A DNA stretch of 64,000 nucleotides from NCBI GenBank assembly GCA_946548065.1, contig CAMNPM010000004.1, positions 28,769-92,768 of the forward strand, in the 5' to 3' direction. Made by a program: the position numbers and the translations under genes. The notes beneath the pieces were generated by a model. That model did no database searches, was not told the origin of the DNA, and worked only from the letters and a program-made list of their open reading frames with translations. Numbering within the stretch: position 1 is the first letter of the stretch; every line of letters starts with the position of its first letter. Of this stretch, positions 53,765 to 62,378 are shown piece after piece. The DNA is from an uncultured Prevotella sp. (GTDB lineage: Bacteria; Bacteroidota; Bacteroidia; Bacteroidales; Bacteroidaceae).

Positions 53765-54358
53765 TCAGTTCAGGCGTTTGGTGGTCACGAGTGTGAGGGG
53801 CAGTGGCGGCTCAAGTGTGTTGGCATCGTCGGTCACCAGCGAAGAATACATATTGTAAATCTTCACCTTCTGTACGCTCCACACGATGGTCCACGTGTCC
53901 TTTACCGTGTCCCACATCGAGAGAAGTGTTGCCTGTATGTCTACTCGGTATATTGTCTTGCCCACCTCCACCATGTAGTGGCTCCACTGCTCGGTGTCGT
54001 CCTGCTCGTTGTAGATGACGTCAAGCGTGTATCCATACGGACTGATGTGCCATTCTGGGTAGCTGATGTTTTTGATGTCGGCCGTCTGCTCGTTGGTGGG
54101 CAGGAAAGGACGTACCACGAATTCGTTGGGCATGTGGGCCACTGAGATGGTGTTGCCGTTGATGGTCATCTGCGTCTTGTCCACCACCTGTTGATTGACC
54201 ACCCACTGGGCTTCATACTGCGTTCCCTGCATGCTGTTCGTCATGTTGTTCTGCGCGTAGCCCGCAGGCAGTTCCGATTCTTCTTTGCTGCAGCTGCTGC
54301 AGAGGCCGAGTGTCAGCACGAGTAGCAGCAGACGGTTGAATGTTTTTTGTTTCATCAT
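53765..54358 (-). CDS. Lipoprotein of unknown function, first gene of the ECF sigma operon
   Basis: 197 residues from MMKQKTFNRLLLLVLTLGLCSSCSKEE at 54358 with a lipoprotein signal; the 333-residue ORF of the track runs 136 residues too far upstream. The rest is beta-rich with no family I recognise (NGNTISVAHMPNEFVVRPFLP, PEWHISPYGYTLDVIYN, VEVGKTIYRVDIQATLL). It may be an immunoglobulin-like or lipocalin-like surface protein. Sixteen bases separate it from the sigma gene, and a role in sensing or as a regulon member is possible. Confidence 0.75.
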   Translation of the reverse strand: MMKQKTFNRLLLLVLTLGLCSSCSKEESELPAGYAQNNMTNSMQGTQYEAQWVVNQQVVDKTQMTINGNTISVAHMPNEFVVRPFLPTNEQTADIKNISYPEWHISPYGYTLDVIYNEQDDTEQWSHYMVEVGKTIYRVDIQATLLSMWDTVKDTWTIVWSVQKVKIYNMYSSLVTDDANTLEPPLPLTLVTTKRLN

Positions 54359-54509
54359 TGTGGTCGTTCGTTTTTTACTATATAAACTAATGTACGCGTA
54401 AATCCTTGCACCATACTCTCGCTGTTTAACTTTTATTAACCGATCGCCATGCAAGTTTTTTTTACTCAGCAGGTTTATGTCAATATAAACCATTTTAAAG
54501 TTAGCAGAT

Positions 54510-55769
54510 ATGATGAGAAATCTCTTAATTGCACTGCCCGTTGCCTTGGCGATGACAGCATGCAGCAGTAACAGTGACGACCAGCCCTCTCCGGTCATCT
54601 GTCCTACATCCGGTATCACCTTGACACGGACCGAGCAGGCACTCGTGGCATCGAACAACGACTTTGCCTTCAACCTCTTGCGGCAGGCCACCCCCCAGTA
54701 TGCCCCTAACGGCCCTCGCTCAGATGAAGCTGAGAAGAATCTGATACTGTCGCCCATCAGCATCACTTACGCGCTGGGCATGCTGAACAATGGTGCTGCG
54801 GGCGAGACACAGCAGCAGATTAATAAGGTGCTGGGATTCCAGGATGCCGGACAGGTCAACGAATTCTGCCGGAAGATGTACCATGAGGCTCCCCGTCTGG
54901 ATGAGAGCACCAAGGTGTCCATCGCCAACAACATCTATGTGAACCAGGGTTATGAGCTGCGCCCGGCATTCGTGGAGAAAGCTCTCAGCTACTACGATGC
55001 GCAGCCCGAGACGCGCAACTTCCACGACGGTCAGACCATGAACGTCATCAACCAGTGGGCCAGCAGCCACACCAACGGTATGATCAGCAAGGTGCTTAAT
55101 GAGGATACGTTCAACCCCGATGCGGTGAGCTATCTGCTCAATGCCACCTACTTCAAGGGCGAATGGAGTCGGAAATTTAATAAGTCGCAGACCCACAAGC
55201 AGCCGTTCCGTGGTTTAACGAGCGTCAGTCAGGTGGAGATGATGAGTCTGGAAGCCCGTTTCAGCTACACCAGCGATGATGACTGCAAACTGCTACAGCT
55301 GCCTTACGGCAACGGTGCCTACTGCATGACCATCCTGCTGCCCAACAGTCAGACGGCCACGCTTGCCCAGCTGAGAGCGAAGCTTACCTCTGTGTACTGG
55401 CAGCAGTTGCTGCGGCAGTGTACCAACGAGGATGTCGTGGTCCAGTTGCCCCGCTTTGAGGCACAGACCGACACCGACCTGATTAGCTACCTGTCTGCAC
55501 TCGGCATGTCCAGGGCTTTCGACCCATATAATGCTGAGTTCCCAGACTTCTGCAACCGCTCCACCTACATCGGAATGATGAAGCAGGCGGCCCGCATCCG
55601 TGTCGACGAGGAAGGTGCCGAGGCTGCTGCCGTCACTACCACAGGCATGTGTACGACTAGCATTGACTACTACAGGAAAAGTTTCATTGCCGACCATCCC
55701 TTCCTCTATGTCATCAGTGAGCAGTCTACCGGAGCCATCTTCTTCATTGGCCAGTACACCGGCAACTGA
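54510..55769 (+). CDS. Serpin-family lipoprotein (protease inhibitor)
   Basis: 419 residues. Lipoprotein signal ALPVALAMTACSSN, then a full serpin fold: NLILSPISITYALGMLNNGA, LLNATYFKGEWSRKF and the C-terminal HPFLYVISEQSTGAIFFIGQY. The reactive-centre hinge EEGAEAAAVTTT keeps small residues as in inhibitory serpins. Counting from the hinge Gly as P15, P1-P1' would be Thr-Ser in GMCTTSID, with an uncertainty of one or two positions. It probably guards the cell surface against host or competitor proteases. Own terminator follows. Confidence 0.93.
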   Translation: MMRNLLIALPVALAMTACSSNSDDQPSPVICPTSGITLTRTEQALVASNNDFAFNLLRQATPQYAPNGPRSDEAEKNLILSPISITYALGMLNNGAAGETQQQINKVLGFQDAGQVNEFCRKMYHEAPRLDESTKVSIANNIYVNQGYELRPAFVEKALSYYDAQPETRNFHDGQTMNVINQWASSHTNGMISKVLNEDTFNPDAVSYLLNATYFKGEWSRKFNKSQTHKQPFRGLTSVSQVEMMSLEARFSYTSDDDCKLLQLPYGNGAYCMTILLPNSQTATLAQLRAKLTSVYWQQLLRQCTNEDVVVQLPRFEAQTDTDLISYLSALGMSRAFDPYNAEFPDFCNRSTYIGMMKQAARIRVDEEGAEAAAVTTTGMCTTSIDYYRKSFIADHPFLYVISEQSTGAIFFIGQYTGN

Positions 55770-55813
55770 GCTCCGTCATAGCGAAGTCCAACTCACAACT
55801 GTTATACACAATT

Positions 55814-55849
55814 ACGCCGGCTCGATGCGGACATCGGGCCGGCGTTTTG
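55814..55849 (+). terminator. Intrinsic terminator of the serpin gene
   Basis: A 14-bp stem (ACGCCGGCTCGATG / CATCGGGCCGGCGT) with loop CGGA and a following TTTTG. Confidence 0.9.
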
Positions 55850-55851
55850 TC

Positions 55852-57912
55852 TTATAGATTGAAGTGGTATTTCGCTCCTACCTTGAGCCACAGACCTGGC
55901 TGCGGCACGTTGCCGTAGTCGACGTAGCGATGCGACAGCAAGTTGTTGGCCTCCATATAAACAGAATAGGTGTCGGCATTCCAACTGAGACGGCTGTCGA
56001 TGATGGAGTAGGGGTGATAAGCCTGCACCAGTCCATTAGTGTCGGTATACGACCCCATGCGGTCTTGCCATCGATAGCAGAGCGTCCAGTCAATGCGGCT
56101 GGTGAGGTGCATCAGCAGTTGTGCCGTCAGCTTGTGGCGCAGATACTCCAGCGAGTATTGCGACTGCAGATAGTCCTCCACATCCTTGTCCTGATGCAGG
56201 AAGCAGTAAGACAAGTTGAGAGTTGAGAGTTCAGAGTTGAGAGTGACAGTTGTCTCGAAGCCCACGGTGTTGATGCGCGTGAGGTTGACGCTCTGCCATA
56301 CGGGATCAGCTTCGCGGGTGTCGCGCACCCAGTCGATGGTGTTGCGCTGGTGATGATGGAAGACGCTGGCCTTGGCTGAGAGCCAGCGGTTGTTATACCT
56401 GATGCCTCCCTCTACGGCATGCAGCTCTTCAGGCTTCAGATACTTGTCTGCCTTATGTCCGCCCACGCTGTAGTAGAGCTCGGTAAACGAGGGCATGCGC
56501 AGCGAGGAGTTGTATGAGGCATACACCTTCCAGTTGTCGCCCAGCCGGTAGCTGGCATCAATACCTGGGTAGACCTTGAAGGGCATTTGGTTCCATGTGT
56601 TCTTGACGGCAATGAATCCGGCAGAGAGGGTGAAGCGCCGCAGCAGGATGTTGTGCTCCAGGTGGAACGAGAGGTTAGAACGGTTCAGTCCTACTTTATA
56701 ATGGCTAAATGCCTCATTGAGGGGTTCACCCAGATTGGTGCTGACAATGTCCTCGTTGCGAAACTCGGCACCGAAGGCCGTGCGGCCCAGCAGCCAGTCG
56801 AACCAGCTGTTCAGGTTGATGCCGAATACATCAGTGCGGTGGTAGTTGAAGGGTACTTTTGCCTCCGAACCCCGTATCAGTTCGAAGCGGTCGTGGCCGC
56901 GGTTCCAGCTGATGGCGGGCTTGAAGTGCCATTTCCCCACCACGATGTCGCCCTGAAGGGCGGTAAAGAGCTTGGTGGTATTCTCATACTGCTCGTCGTA
57001 CTTGGCACTGTAGAAGGTGTTGGATCCGAATCCCTTGGTGGAGAGTCCTGCGTGCCAGGAGAGGTGGGAAGCCTCTCCCCCTGCCCCTCCCTGTATGGCG
57101 GGGAGTAAAATGTGGCCTTGATAGAAGGCCTTGAAGCCCGAGTAGTCGCTGTTGAGTGCTCCACTCTTCGAGCGTGAGTAGCCATCGCTGCGCGTGAAGT
57201 TGGCACTCAGGCTGTGCTGTCCTAAAGCCACTCGGCCTGCCCCTGAGAGATAGCCATATGAGCCACCTTCTGCTCTTACCTCAGCCATCTTACATCCGAC
57301 ATCTTTCGTCACGATGTTAATCGCGCCTACCAATGAGCTGGTGCCATACACGCGTCCAGCAGGCCCCTCCAGCACCTCGATGCGCTCAATGTCTGAGAGG
57401 TCGCAGGGCAGGTCGAAGGCGTTGTGGCCCGTCTGCGGGTCGCAGATGTTGATGCCGTTGAGCAGGATGGTAATCTGCTCCTGTGTACCCCCTCGGATGC
57501 CCACGTCCGTCTGGGCACCAATAGGTCCGCGCTGACGTACGTCAACGCCTACGGCCATCTTCAGCAAATCGTTAATACTTTGTACTGGCGCCGCCTGAAT
57601 ATCCTCGCGGCTCAGTACAGTGACCATTCTCGCGGCTTGCCCGAGAGCAAGCGGTGCGCGTGAGCCCGTCACCTCGACATTGTCGAGGGTCGCCTCCTTG
57701 TCGATGCCGTCGTCGATAGCCGTCGTGCTGACTGAAGTGCCGTCAGCCACTGTCACATCATCGGCAGTGGTGCTGGCAGCAGCTCTGAGTGTTGCTACGC
57801 TGAGCACACCGATGGTGACCACGCGTCCCAGACAGGCAAACAGGGCATACCCTTTCCGCGAAAACTGGCGGAAACGGAGGGCCTTGCGCTGGTTGAATTG
57901 TGGTTTGTACAT
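55852..57912 (-). CDS. TonB-dependent outer-membrane receptor (BtuB-like)
   Basis: 686 residues from MYKPQFNQRKALRFRQFSRK at 57912 with a long signal region. The plug domain has NVEVTGSRAPLALGQ, NDLLKMAVGVDVRQRG, DVGIRGGTQEQITILLNGI and IEVLEGPAGRVYG; the barrel ends WLKVGAKYHFNL with a terminal aromatic-containing strand. The pattern is of the BtuB/siderophore group rather than SusC. No cobalamin riboswitch is visible in the short leader, so the ligand is open. Two insertions with repeat-like DNA occur in barrel loops (56213-56244 and 57059-57105). Confidence 0.9.
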   Translation of the reverse strand: MYKPQFNQRKALRFRQFSRKGYALFACLGRVVTIGVLSVATLRAAASTTADDVTVADGTSVSTTAIDDGIDKEATLDNVEVTGSRAPLALGQAARMVTVLSREDIQAAPVQSINDLLKMAVGVDVRQRGPIGAQTDVGIRGGTQEQITILLNGINICDPQTGHNAFDLPCDLSDIERIEVLEGPAGRVYGTSSLVGAINIVTKDVGCKMAEVRAEGGSYGYLSGAGRVALGQHSLSANFTRSDGYSRSKSGALNSDYSGFKAFYQGHILLPAIQGGAGGEASHLSWHAGLSTKGFGSNTFYSAKYDEQYENTTKLFTALQGDIVVGKWHFKPAISWNRGHDRFELIRGSEAKVPFNYHRTDVFGINLNSWFDWLLGRTAFGAEFRNEDIVSTNLGEPLNEAFSHYKVGLNRSNLSFHLEHNILLRRFTLSAGFIAVKNTWNQMPFKVYPGIDASYRLGDNWKVYASYNSSLRMPSFTELYYSVGGHKADKYLKPEELHAVEGGIRYNNRWLSAKASVFHHHQRNTIDWVRDTREADPVWQSVNLTRINTVGFETTVTLNSELSTLNLSYCFLHQDKDVEDYLQSQYSLEYLRHKLTAQLLMHLTSRIDWTLCYRWQDRMGSYTDTNGLVQAYHPYSIIDSRLSWNADTYSVYMEANNLLSHRYVDYGNVPQPGLWLKVGAKYHFNL
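56213..56244. repeat. In-frame 7-bp AGTTGAG array in the TonB receptor gene
   Basis: AGTTGAG, AGTTGAG, AGTTCAG, AGTTGAG on the plus strand; on the coding strand it gives the SELSTLNLS stretch. Confidence 0.85.
57059..57105 (-). repeat. G-rich CTCCCC...GGGGAG element inserted in frame in the TonB receptor gene
   Basis: Coding strand CTCCCCGCCATACAGGGAGG then GGCAGGGGGAGAGGC encodes LPAIQGGAGGEAS. It can form a CTCCCC/GGGGAG hairpin and has three G runs. It resembles a dispersed G-rich repeat that I have met in other Bacteroidetes genomes, from memory only. Confidence 0.55.
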
Positions 57913-57936
57913 GATGTTTTTTAATAAAAAGACGTG

Positions 57937-57969
57937 CAAAGGTACATAATTTCTCTTAACTTTCAGCAA
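57937..57969 (-). promoter_or_regulatory. Promoter of the TonB receptor gene
   Basis: Minus strand TACCTTTG (57937-57944) with TTG (57967-57969) 22 bases upstream, slightly longer than consensus. Confidence 0.6.
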
Positions 57970-57990
57970 TTAATGGAAACAAAATGATAA

Positions 57991-58776
57991 TTATTCCTTC
58001 CTGTTTAGCACGTAAAAGCATGAAGTGGTATAGAAATTACGCACATACGGAATGCCGCCCAAACACTCAGGCACCTGCAGCGGATGCCATCCGAACTTCG
58101 TCTCATAATGAGGGTTGATGAACCAGAGAGTACGGTCGGTGATGGTCATATTGCCTATGCTTTTCAGTAAATGTTCAAACAGTTCTATCGATGTCCTTGT
58201 TTCTTTTATCGACATCATTTCCTTGATGCAGCCATCATTCTCTCCGCATGCTTTCAGAAGCAGGCGGTATAGCGCATTGGGAAAGAGATGTACAAAGGGC
58301 AGATGGCTGATTACCTTGCTCCTGCATATTTGCTGATGTCCACCGAAAGGCATGTGCCAGGCTGGAAACGACATGAAGATGATGCCGTCTTTGGCGAGAA
58401 ACTGCGGCAATAGCGAAAGGAAACGCTGTTTTTCACTAATGTGCTCAATCACATCATGGCAGATGATGATGTCGAACGTACCGTGCAGTTCTTCCAGTAA
58501 GAATACGTTCGATGCAATAAAGTCGCCTGTAGCGTTGCAGTCTCTAAAAAACTTCCGTGCATCAGCAATTCTCCCCTCCGCAATGTCCACCCCTAGCGTG
58601 TAGCATCCCATTTGGGAGAAAGGCAGCAGATTGCCGCCGTCGCCGCAGCCTATTTCCAATATGCGGCAGTCCTCTCCAAGGTGTTTGAACTGCTTGATAT
58701 ACGGAATAAAGTACTTTCGACTGGTCTGGGCCAGTTCGTTAAAATAGAGCCTCCTGTTCTTGTGACGTTCTTGCAT
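57991..58776 (-). CDS. Class I SAM-dependent methyltransferase
   Basis: 261 residues. Motif I CRILEIGCGDGGNLLPF, motif II acidic VDIAEGRI, and FDIIICHDVIEHISEKQRFL are the typical AdoMet-binding features of the methyltransferase type 11/23 group. The C-terminal half has no diagnostic acceptor motif. Often such enzymes modify sugars, quinones or small molecules; no neighbour points to a substrate. Transcribed alone from a TAACTTTG promoter box. Confidence 0.85.
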   Translation of the reverse strand: MQERHKNRRLYFNELAQTSRKYFIPYIKQFKHLGEDCRILEIGCGDGGNLLPFSQMGCYTLGVDIAEGRIADARKFFRDCNATGDFIASNVFLLEELHGTFDIIICHDVIEHISEKQRFLSLLPQFLAKDGIIFMSFPAWHMPFGGHQQICRSKVISHLPFVHLFPNALYRLLLKACGENDGCIKEMMSIKETRTSIELFEHLLKSIGNMTITDRTLWFINPHYETKFGWHPLQVPECLGGIPYVRNFYTTSCFYVLNRKE

Positions 58777-58816
58777 ATCCTTTTTACTCTCTTTGAATTA
58801 GAAATAAAACTGGATG

Positions 58817-58824
58817 CAAAGTTA
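58817..58824 (-). promoter_or_regulatory. Promoter -7 element of the methyltransferase gene
   Basis: TAACTTTG on the minus strand, about 40 bases before the ATG. No exact TTTG at 19-21 bases. Confidence 0.5.
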
Positions 58825-58935
58825 CGACAATATTTCGCAAGCGATAACAGTTGACTATGGAAACGTGCAGACGCTAAATCATTGTAGTACAGTGGGTTGT
58901 GTGTCTGATGGGGTGCTGGTGGTGGAATCGTCATT

Positions 58936-60051
58936 TCATTTTGCAAAAACTTTTCGTCCGTTGACGATGTTCACGCCCTTTTGCAGGGAAATGATGCGCT
59001 GGCCTTGGAGGGTGTAGATAGCATCCTTTGCCTCCGTTTTTTTACTTTTTACCTCTGCAATGCCTGTTGTTTGTGTATCGAATTGGCCTGTGAATGACTC
59101 TTGGCTATTCTCTATATCAACGGTGTAGTGTCCTTTGGGGTAGGCTGAGATGTCAATGTTGAGTCCCACGATGGTGCCTGCATTGATAGCTTTCTCATAG
59201 AAGGACTTGCCCGTTTCGCCTGTGATGCGTACCTGATAGGCATCATCAATCGGGGCGAGGTCGATACTGAGCTGTTTGTCGTTGTATTCGCCATATAGCG
59301 ATTGGCTTGCACTCCTCCATAGGGGGGCTTTAGGCCTTTTCTTGGTGGTGTGGTTGAAGTCGATGCGTTGTTTGGAGGCGTTCGTTATCTCAGGGGTGGC
59401 TCCGTCTTCATACTCATGGTTGTGGTAGATGACTTCGCCATCAATGGTGCACGACATCAGGAGAGGCGCTGTATCTGTCATTGCACCATCAATGATGTTT
59501 ATAGTCGGGCCATAGAAACCTCCTACACTTTCCATCCAAGTGGTTTTATGTGACATATTGTCTTCAACTTCCCTGTAAAAACCCTTAAACCCTTGTATGC
59601 CTCCTGACTCCCTCTGGCCTATGACATAACGTTGATGATTAATCTGTAGTGTGTCATAGGCATCAAGGGAGAAGTCATACATCATCAGGAAATGTTCGTT
59701 AGCCGAGTTATATAGGTACACTTTCCTTTCCGCTTCGTACCATGCTCCTACATAGCTCGGTGATGGCTGTTGTGAAATGGCATCATAATCAGGATAGTCA
59801 GGGCTGGCATACCGCTGGCACATCATCTGCTTGCAGGACTTCCCGTCGATGATGGTATCACCATCGAAAAAATAGTACTCAACCCACTGCACAGGGTTAC
59901 CCGAATTGGCAGCTCCAACCTTCCATACCTTACCATCTTCGATGAATGGACGGTAGTCCATCTGCGTGGCGTGGTCAGGATTAGAACTTGCCTGAGCCAG
60001 CATGGCCAGTGTTGCCAGCGTGTTCACGATAAGTAATAATGTTCGTTTCAT
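58936..60051 (-). CDS. Secreted protein with Prevotella-type C-terminal tail
   Basis: 371 residues with signal peptide (MKRTLLLIVNTLATLAMLAQA). The body (about 30-300) has beta-rich text of no family known to me (FIEDGKVWKVGAANSGNPVQWVEYYFFDGDTI, WMESVGGFYGP). The end, DAIYTLQGQRIISLQKGVNIVNGRKVFAK, matches the tail seen on many Prevotella exported proteins and may act as a sorting or anchoring signal. It is 25 bases after the TPR-HTH gene, which suggests one operon with that regulator. Confidence 0.75.
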   Translation of the reverse strand: MKRTLLLIVNTLATLAMLAQASSNPDHATQMDYRPFIEDGKVWKVGAANSGNPVQWVEYYFFDGDTIIDGKSCKQMMCQRYASPDYPDYDAISQQPSPSYVGAWYEAERKVYLYNSANEHFLMMYDFSLDAYDTLQINHQRYVIGQRESGGIQGFKGFYREVEDNMSHKTTWMESVGGFYGPTINIIDGAMTDTAPLLMSCTIDGEVIYHNHEYEDGATPEITNASKQRIDFNHTTKKRPKAPLWRSASQSLYGEYNDKQLSIDLAPIDDAYQVRITGETGKSFYEKAINAGTIVGLNIDISAYPKGHYTVDIENSQESFTGQFDTQTTGIAEVKSKKTEAKDAIYTLQGQRIISLQKGVNIVNGRKVFAK

Positions 60052-60076
60052 ATCTGTCTTTTTTTTGTTTCACCTT

Positions 60077-61465
60077 TCATTGCTTAAGAATCTGCTCCAG
60101 CGTGATGTCAGGGCTGGTTTCTCCGAATACGTCCTTCTTCAGCTTGAGCTTGCGGTGCTGGACGGCTGAGATGGTAATGCAGTAGATGTTGCCAATGTTG
60201 CGGTTGCTGATACCGAGTCGGGTGAGAATGCACAGCCGGATGTCATCCTCCTGCATCATGGGATACTGCTTACGAAGGTTGGCGAAGCGGTTGTTGTCGA
60301 TGGCATTCAGCGTACGTTCTATTTCGTTCCACTCGTGGGGACTGAGATAGATGAGCGAATCGCCAGTTTGGTTGAGCTTCTTCATCACCTCCATGCGTTC
60401 GAGAATGAAGCTCTGAAGAAAGGCAACCACTTCGTTAGCTTGGTGAAGCAGGGCCTTCTGATGCTCTGCCTCCTGCTGCAGTTGGCGCTTCTCCTGGCGT
60501 TGTGCCTGCATTCTATATCGAACAACCAGCAGCATCGCTGAGATAACAAAGAACGATGCAATAATGATGATTATTAGTGTGCGCGCGTACATCTTCGAGC
60601 TGTATTCCAGTTGTTGGTTCTCCATTTCTTGGCGCAGTGTGTTCTGATAGTATTCGTCTTTCTGCTTGAGTGCCTTGTAATAGAAATCCTCTGCTTTCTC
60701 GAAGGCTTCTGCCACACTGTCTTCTACCTGTTTGGCGCCCATCCGTCGGAGTGCAATCTTGGCGAGGTTGCTCTGCACGATGTATGCCAGGTGCGGGTCA
60801 TCGCCCGGATTGATCTTCCGATAGGCTGCTTCTGCCGAATCAATCATGTTGAGACTGAGATAACTGCGAGCCTGTACTTGTAGTATGCCAGGTCGCAGGT
60901 CGTCTGTCGCTACCTGTTCTGCCTGATGGGCATATTTCAGAGCCTGTCGATAGTCCTCTTTTGCCCAGGCGATGTTTGCCAGGCTGGTCAGCGTCTGGCA
61001 CACCATGTCGTTCATCCTGCTTTTCTTGGCAATGTTGTATGCTCGATGAATGTATCTGAGTGCTTCGTCGTAAGTCCCTTCCTTGCTATAGGCTACTTGT
61101 GCAGCGAAGGTTCCTGCATAGTCGAGCAGGATGACGTAGTTGTGCTCGTTGTCAGGATGCTGTTCGTAAATGGTCAGCGCTTGCTTCATCAGTAATAGGG
61201 CTTCCTCTGGGTTGCTCTCCGACAGTGCTTCTGCCAGTCGCTGGTGTGCAATATAGTTGGTGTGCCAATCCTCTGACGCTTCAGCCAGATGGATGGCCTC
61301 TCGCAGCAAAGTCTCGCCCAGACGGATGCTGTCGCCGGCTAAAGCTGTCTCAGCCTCTTCCAGACAGTCTGTTGCAGTCTGGACCCTGATGTCCTGCTGC
61401 TGGCAAGCCGCCAGCAGAAAGGTTGTCATGAGTATGTACCACGTCTTAGTAAGCATAGTAAGCAT
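60077..61465 (-). CDS. TPR lipoprotein-like regulator with TM helix and LuxR-type HTH
   Basis: 462 residues from MLTMLTKTWYILMTTFLLAACQQQ at 61465; the track start at 61486 is a TTG. TPR-like helical repeats fill about 30-280, then a membrane helix (TLIIIIIASFFVISAMLLVVRY, about 300-322), a coiled coil, and a C-terminal LuxR/GerE-like HTH (LRKQYPMMQEDDIRLCILTRLGISNRNIGNIYCITISAVQHRK). The topology puts the TPR part in the periplasm and the HTH in the cytoplasm, as in one-component membrane regulators of Bacteroidetes. It is co-transcribed with the following secreted protein gene. Signal and target genes unknown. Confidence 0.83.
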   Translation of the reverse strand: MLTMLTKTWYILMTTFLLAACQQQDIRVQTATDCLEEAETALAGDSIRLGETLLREAIHLAEASEDWHTNYIAHQRLAEALSESNPEEALLLMKQALTIYEQHPDNEHNYVILLDYAGTFAAQVAYSKEGTYDEALRYIHRAYNIAKKSRMNDMVCQTLTSLANIAWAKEDYRQALKYAHQAEQVATDDLRPGILQVQARSYLSLNMIDSAEAAYRKINPGDDPHLAYIVQSNLAKIALRRMGAKQVEDSVAEAFEKAEDFYYKALKQKDEYYQNTLRQEMENQQLEYSSKMYARTLIIIIIASFFVISAMLLVVRYRMQAQRQEKRQLQQEAEHQKALLHQANEVVAFLQSFILERMEVMKKLNQTGDSLIYLSPHEWNEIERTLNAIDNNRFANLRKQYPMMQEDDIRLCILTRLGISNRNIGNIYCITISAVQHRKLKLKKDVFGETSPDITLEQILKQ

Positions 61466-61483
61466 AGCTACAGAATTTTGATG

Positions 61484-61491
61484 CAAAGTTA
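61484..61491 (-). promoter_or_regulatory. Promoter -7 element of the TPR-HTH operon
   Basis: TAACTTTG on the minus strand, 18 bases before the ATG at 61465. Confidence 0.55.
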
Positions 61492-61678
61492 CAATTTATT
61501 TTTTACATGTCGTGTTGTTGACTCATGGAAAATGTGCAAACAGCAGAAAATCAGAAACAGCTATTAATCAGATTGTTACAGAAATACAGCCTGCAATCAT
61601 TATGGAAAATTGTTGGTCTGGACATGGAAAGAAAGCAAAAATCATTGCCTGTTATTTCCTAATCTGATAAATAAGTTG

Positions 61679-61686
61679 TACCTTTG
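61679..61686 (+). promoter_or_regulatory. Promoter -7 element of queC
   Basis: TACCTTTG, 24 bases before the ATG at 61711. No exact TTTG upstream and no room for a preQ1 riboswitch in the leader. Confidence 0.6.
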
Positions 61687-61710
61687 CACAAGACTATCGA
61701 CAAGCGTAAC

Positions 61711-62367
61711 ATGGAAAAAGATACAGTTTTGATATTGAGCGGTGGCGTGGATTCCACTACCTTATTATATGATGAGCAGGAGCGCATTGCCCTTGCCATC
61801 TCGTTCGACTATGGCAGCAAGCATAACGCCCGCGAGATACCCTTTGCCCGCTGGCACTGTGAGCAGTTAGGCATCCGCCATATCGTGATACCGTTGGACT
61901 TTATGACGCGCTATTTCAAGAGCTCGCTGCTGGAGGGGGGCGAGGAGATTCCTGAGGGACATTATGCCGACGACAACATGAAGTCGACGGTGGTGCCTTT
62001 CCGCAATGGCATCATGCTCTCGATAGCCGTAGGCATTGCCGAGTCGAACGGGTTGCGGTATGTGATGATGGCCAACCACGGGGGCGACCATACCATCTAT
62101 CCCGACTGCCGTCCGGAGTTCGTCGATGCCTTCGATGCGGCAGCCTCGGCAGGAACCTTTGTCAATGTACACCTGCGCTCGCCCTATACCCACCTCACCA
62201 AAGCCGACATAGCCCGTCGTGGTAAAGCCTTGGGCATCGACTATGCGAAGACCTGGTCGTGCTACAAGGGTGGCGACAGGCACTGCGGCCGTTGCGGCAC
62301 CTGTGTCGAGCGACGCGAGGCCTTCGCTGAAGCTGGCGTGGACGACCCTACAGCGTATGAGAGTTGA
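61711..62367 (+). CDS. queC: 7-cyano-7-deazaguanine synthase
   Basis: 218 residues from MEKDTVLILSGGVDSTTLLY at 61711; the track start lies in the promoter. Converts 7-carboxy-7-deazaguanine to preQ0 with ATP and ammonia, a step in queuosine biosynthesis. PP-loop ATP motif SGGVDSTT at residues 10-17, the stretch VPFRNGIMLSIAVGIAE, and the C-terminal zinc site with CYKGGDRHCGRCGTC. No other queuosine genes are next to it; it converges with radA, 11 bases between stops. Confidence 0.95.
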   Translation: MEKDTVLILSGGVDSTTLLYDEQERIALAISFDYGSKHNAREIPFARWHCEQLGIRHIVIPLDFMTRYFKSSLLEGGEEIPEGHYADDNMKSTVVPFRNGIMLSIAVGIAESNGLRYVMMANHGGDHTIYPDCRPEFVDAFDAAASAGTFVNVHLRSPYTHLTKADIARRGKALGIDYAKTWSCYKGGDRHCGRCGTCVERREAFAEAGVDDPTAYES

Positions 62368-62378
62368 GTAACCGACCC

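Noticed and set aside
39446-54400. TAATGTACGCGT present both at about 39446 and about 54389
   Set aside because: A 12-base match between two places is expected by chance in a window this long; no shared function is visible.
57913-57990. Possible cobalamin riboswitch before the BtuB-like receptor
   Set aside because: The leader is only about 25 bases after the promoter box, far too short, and no B12-box-like sequence is seen.
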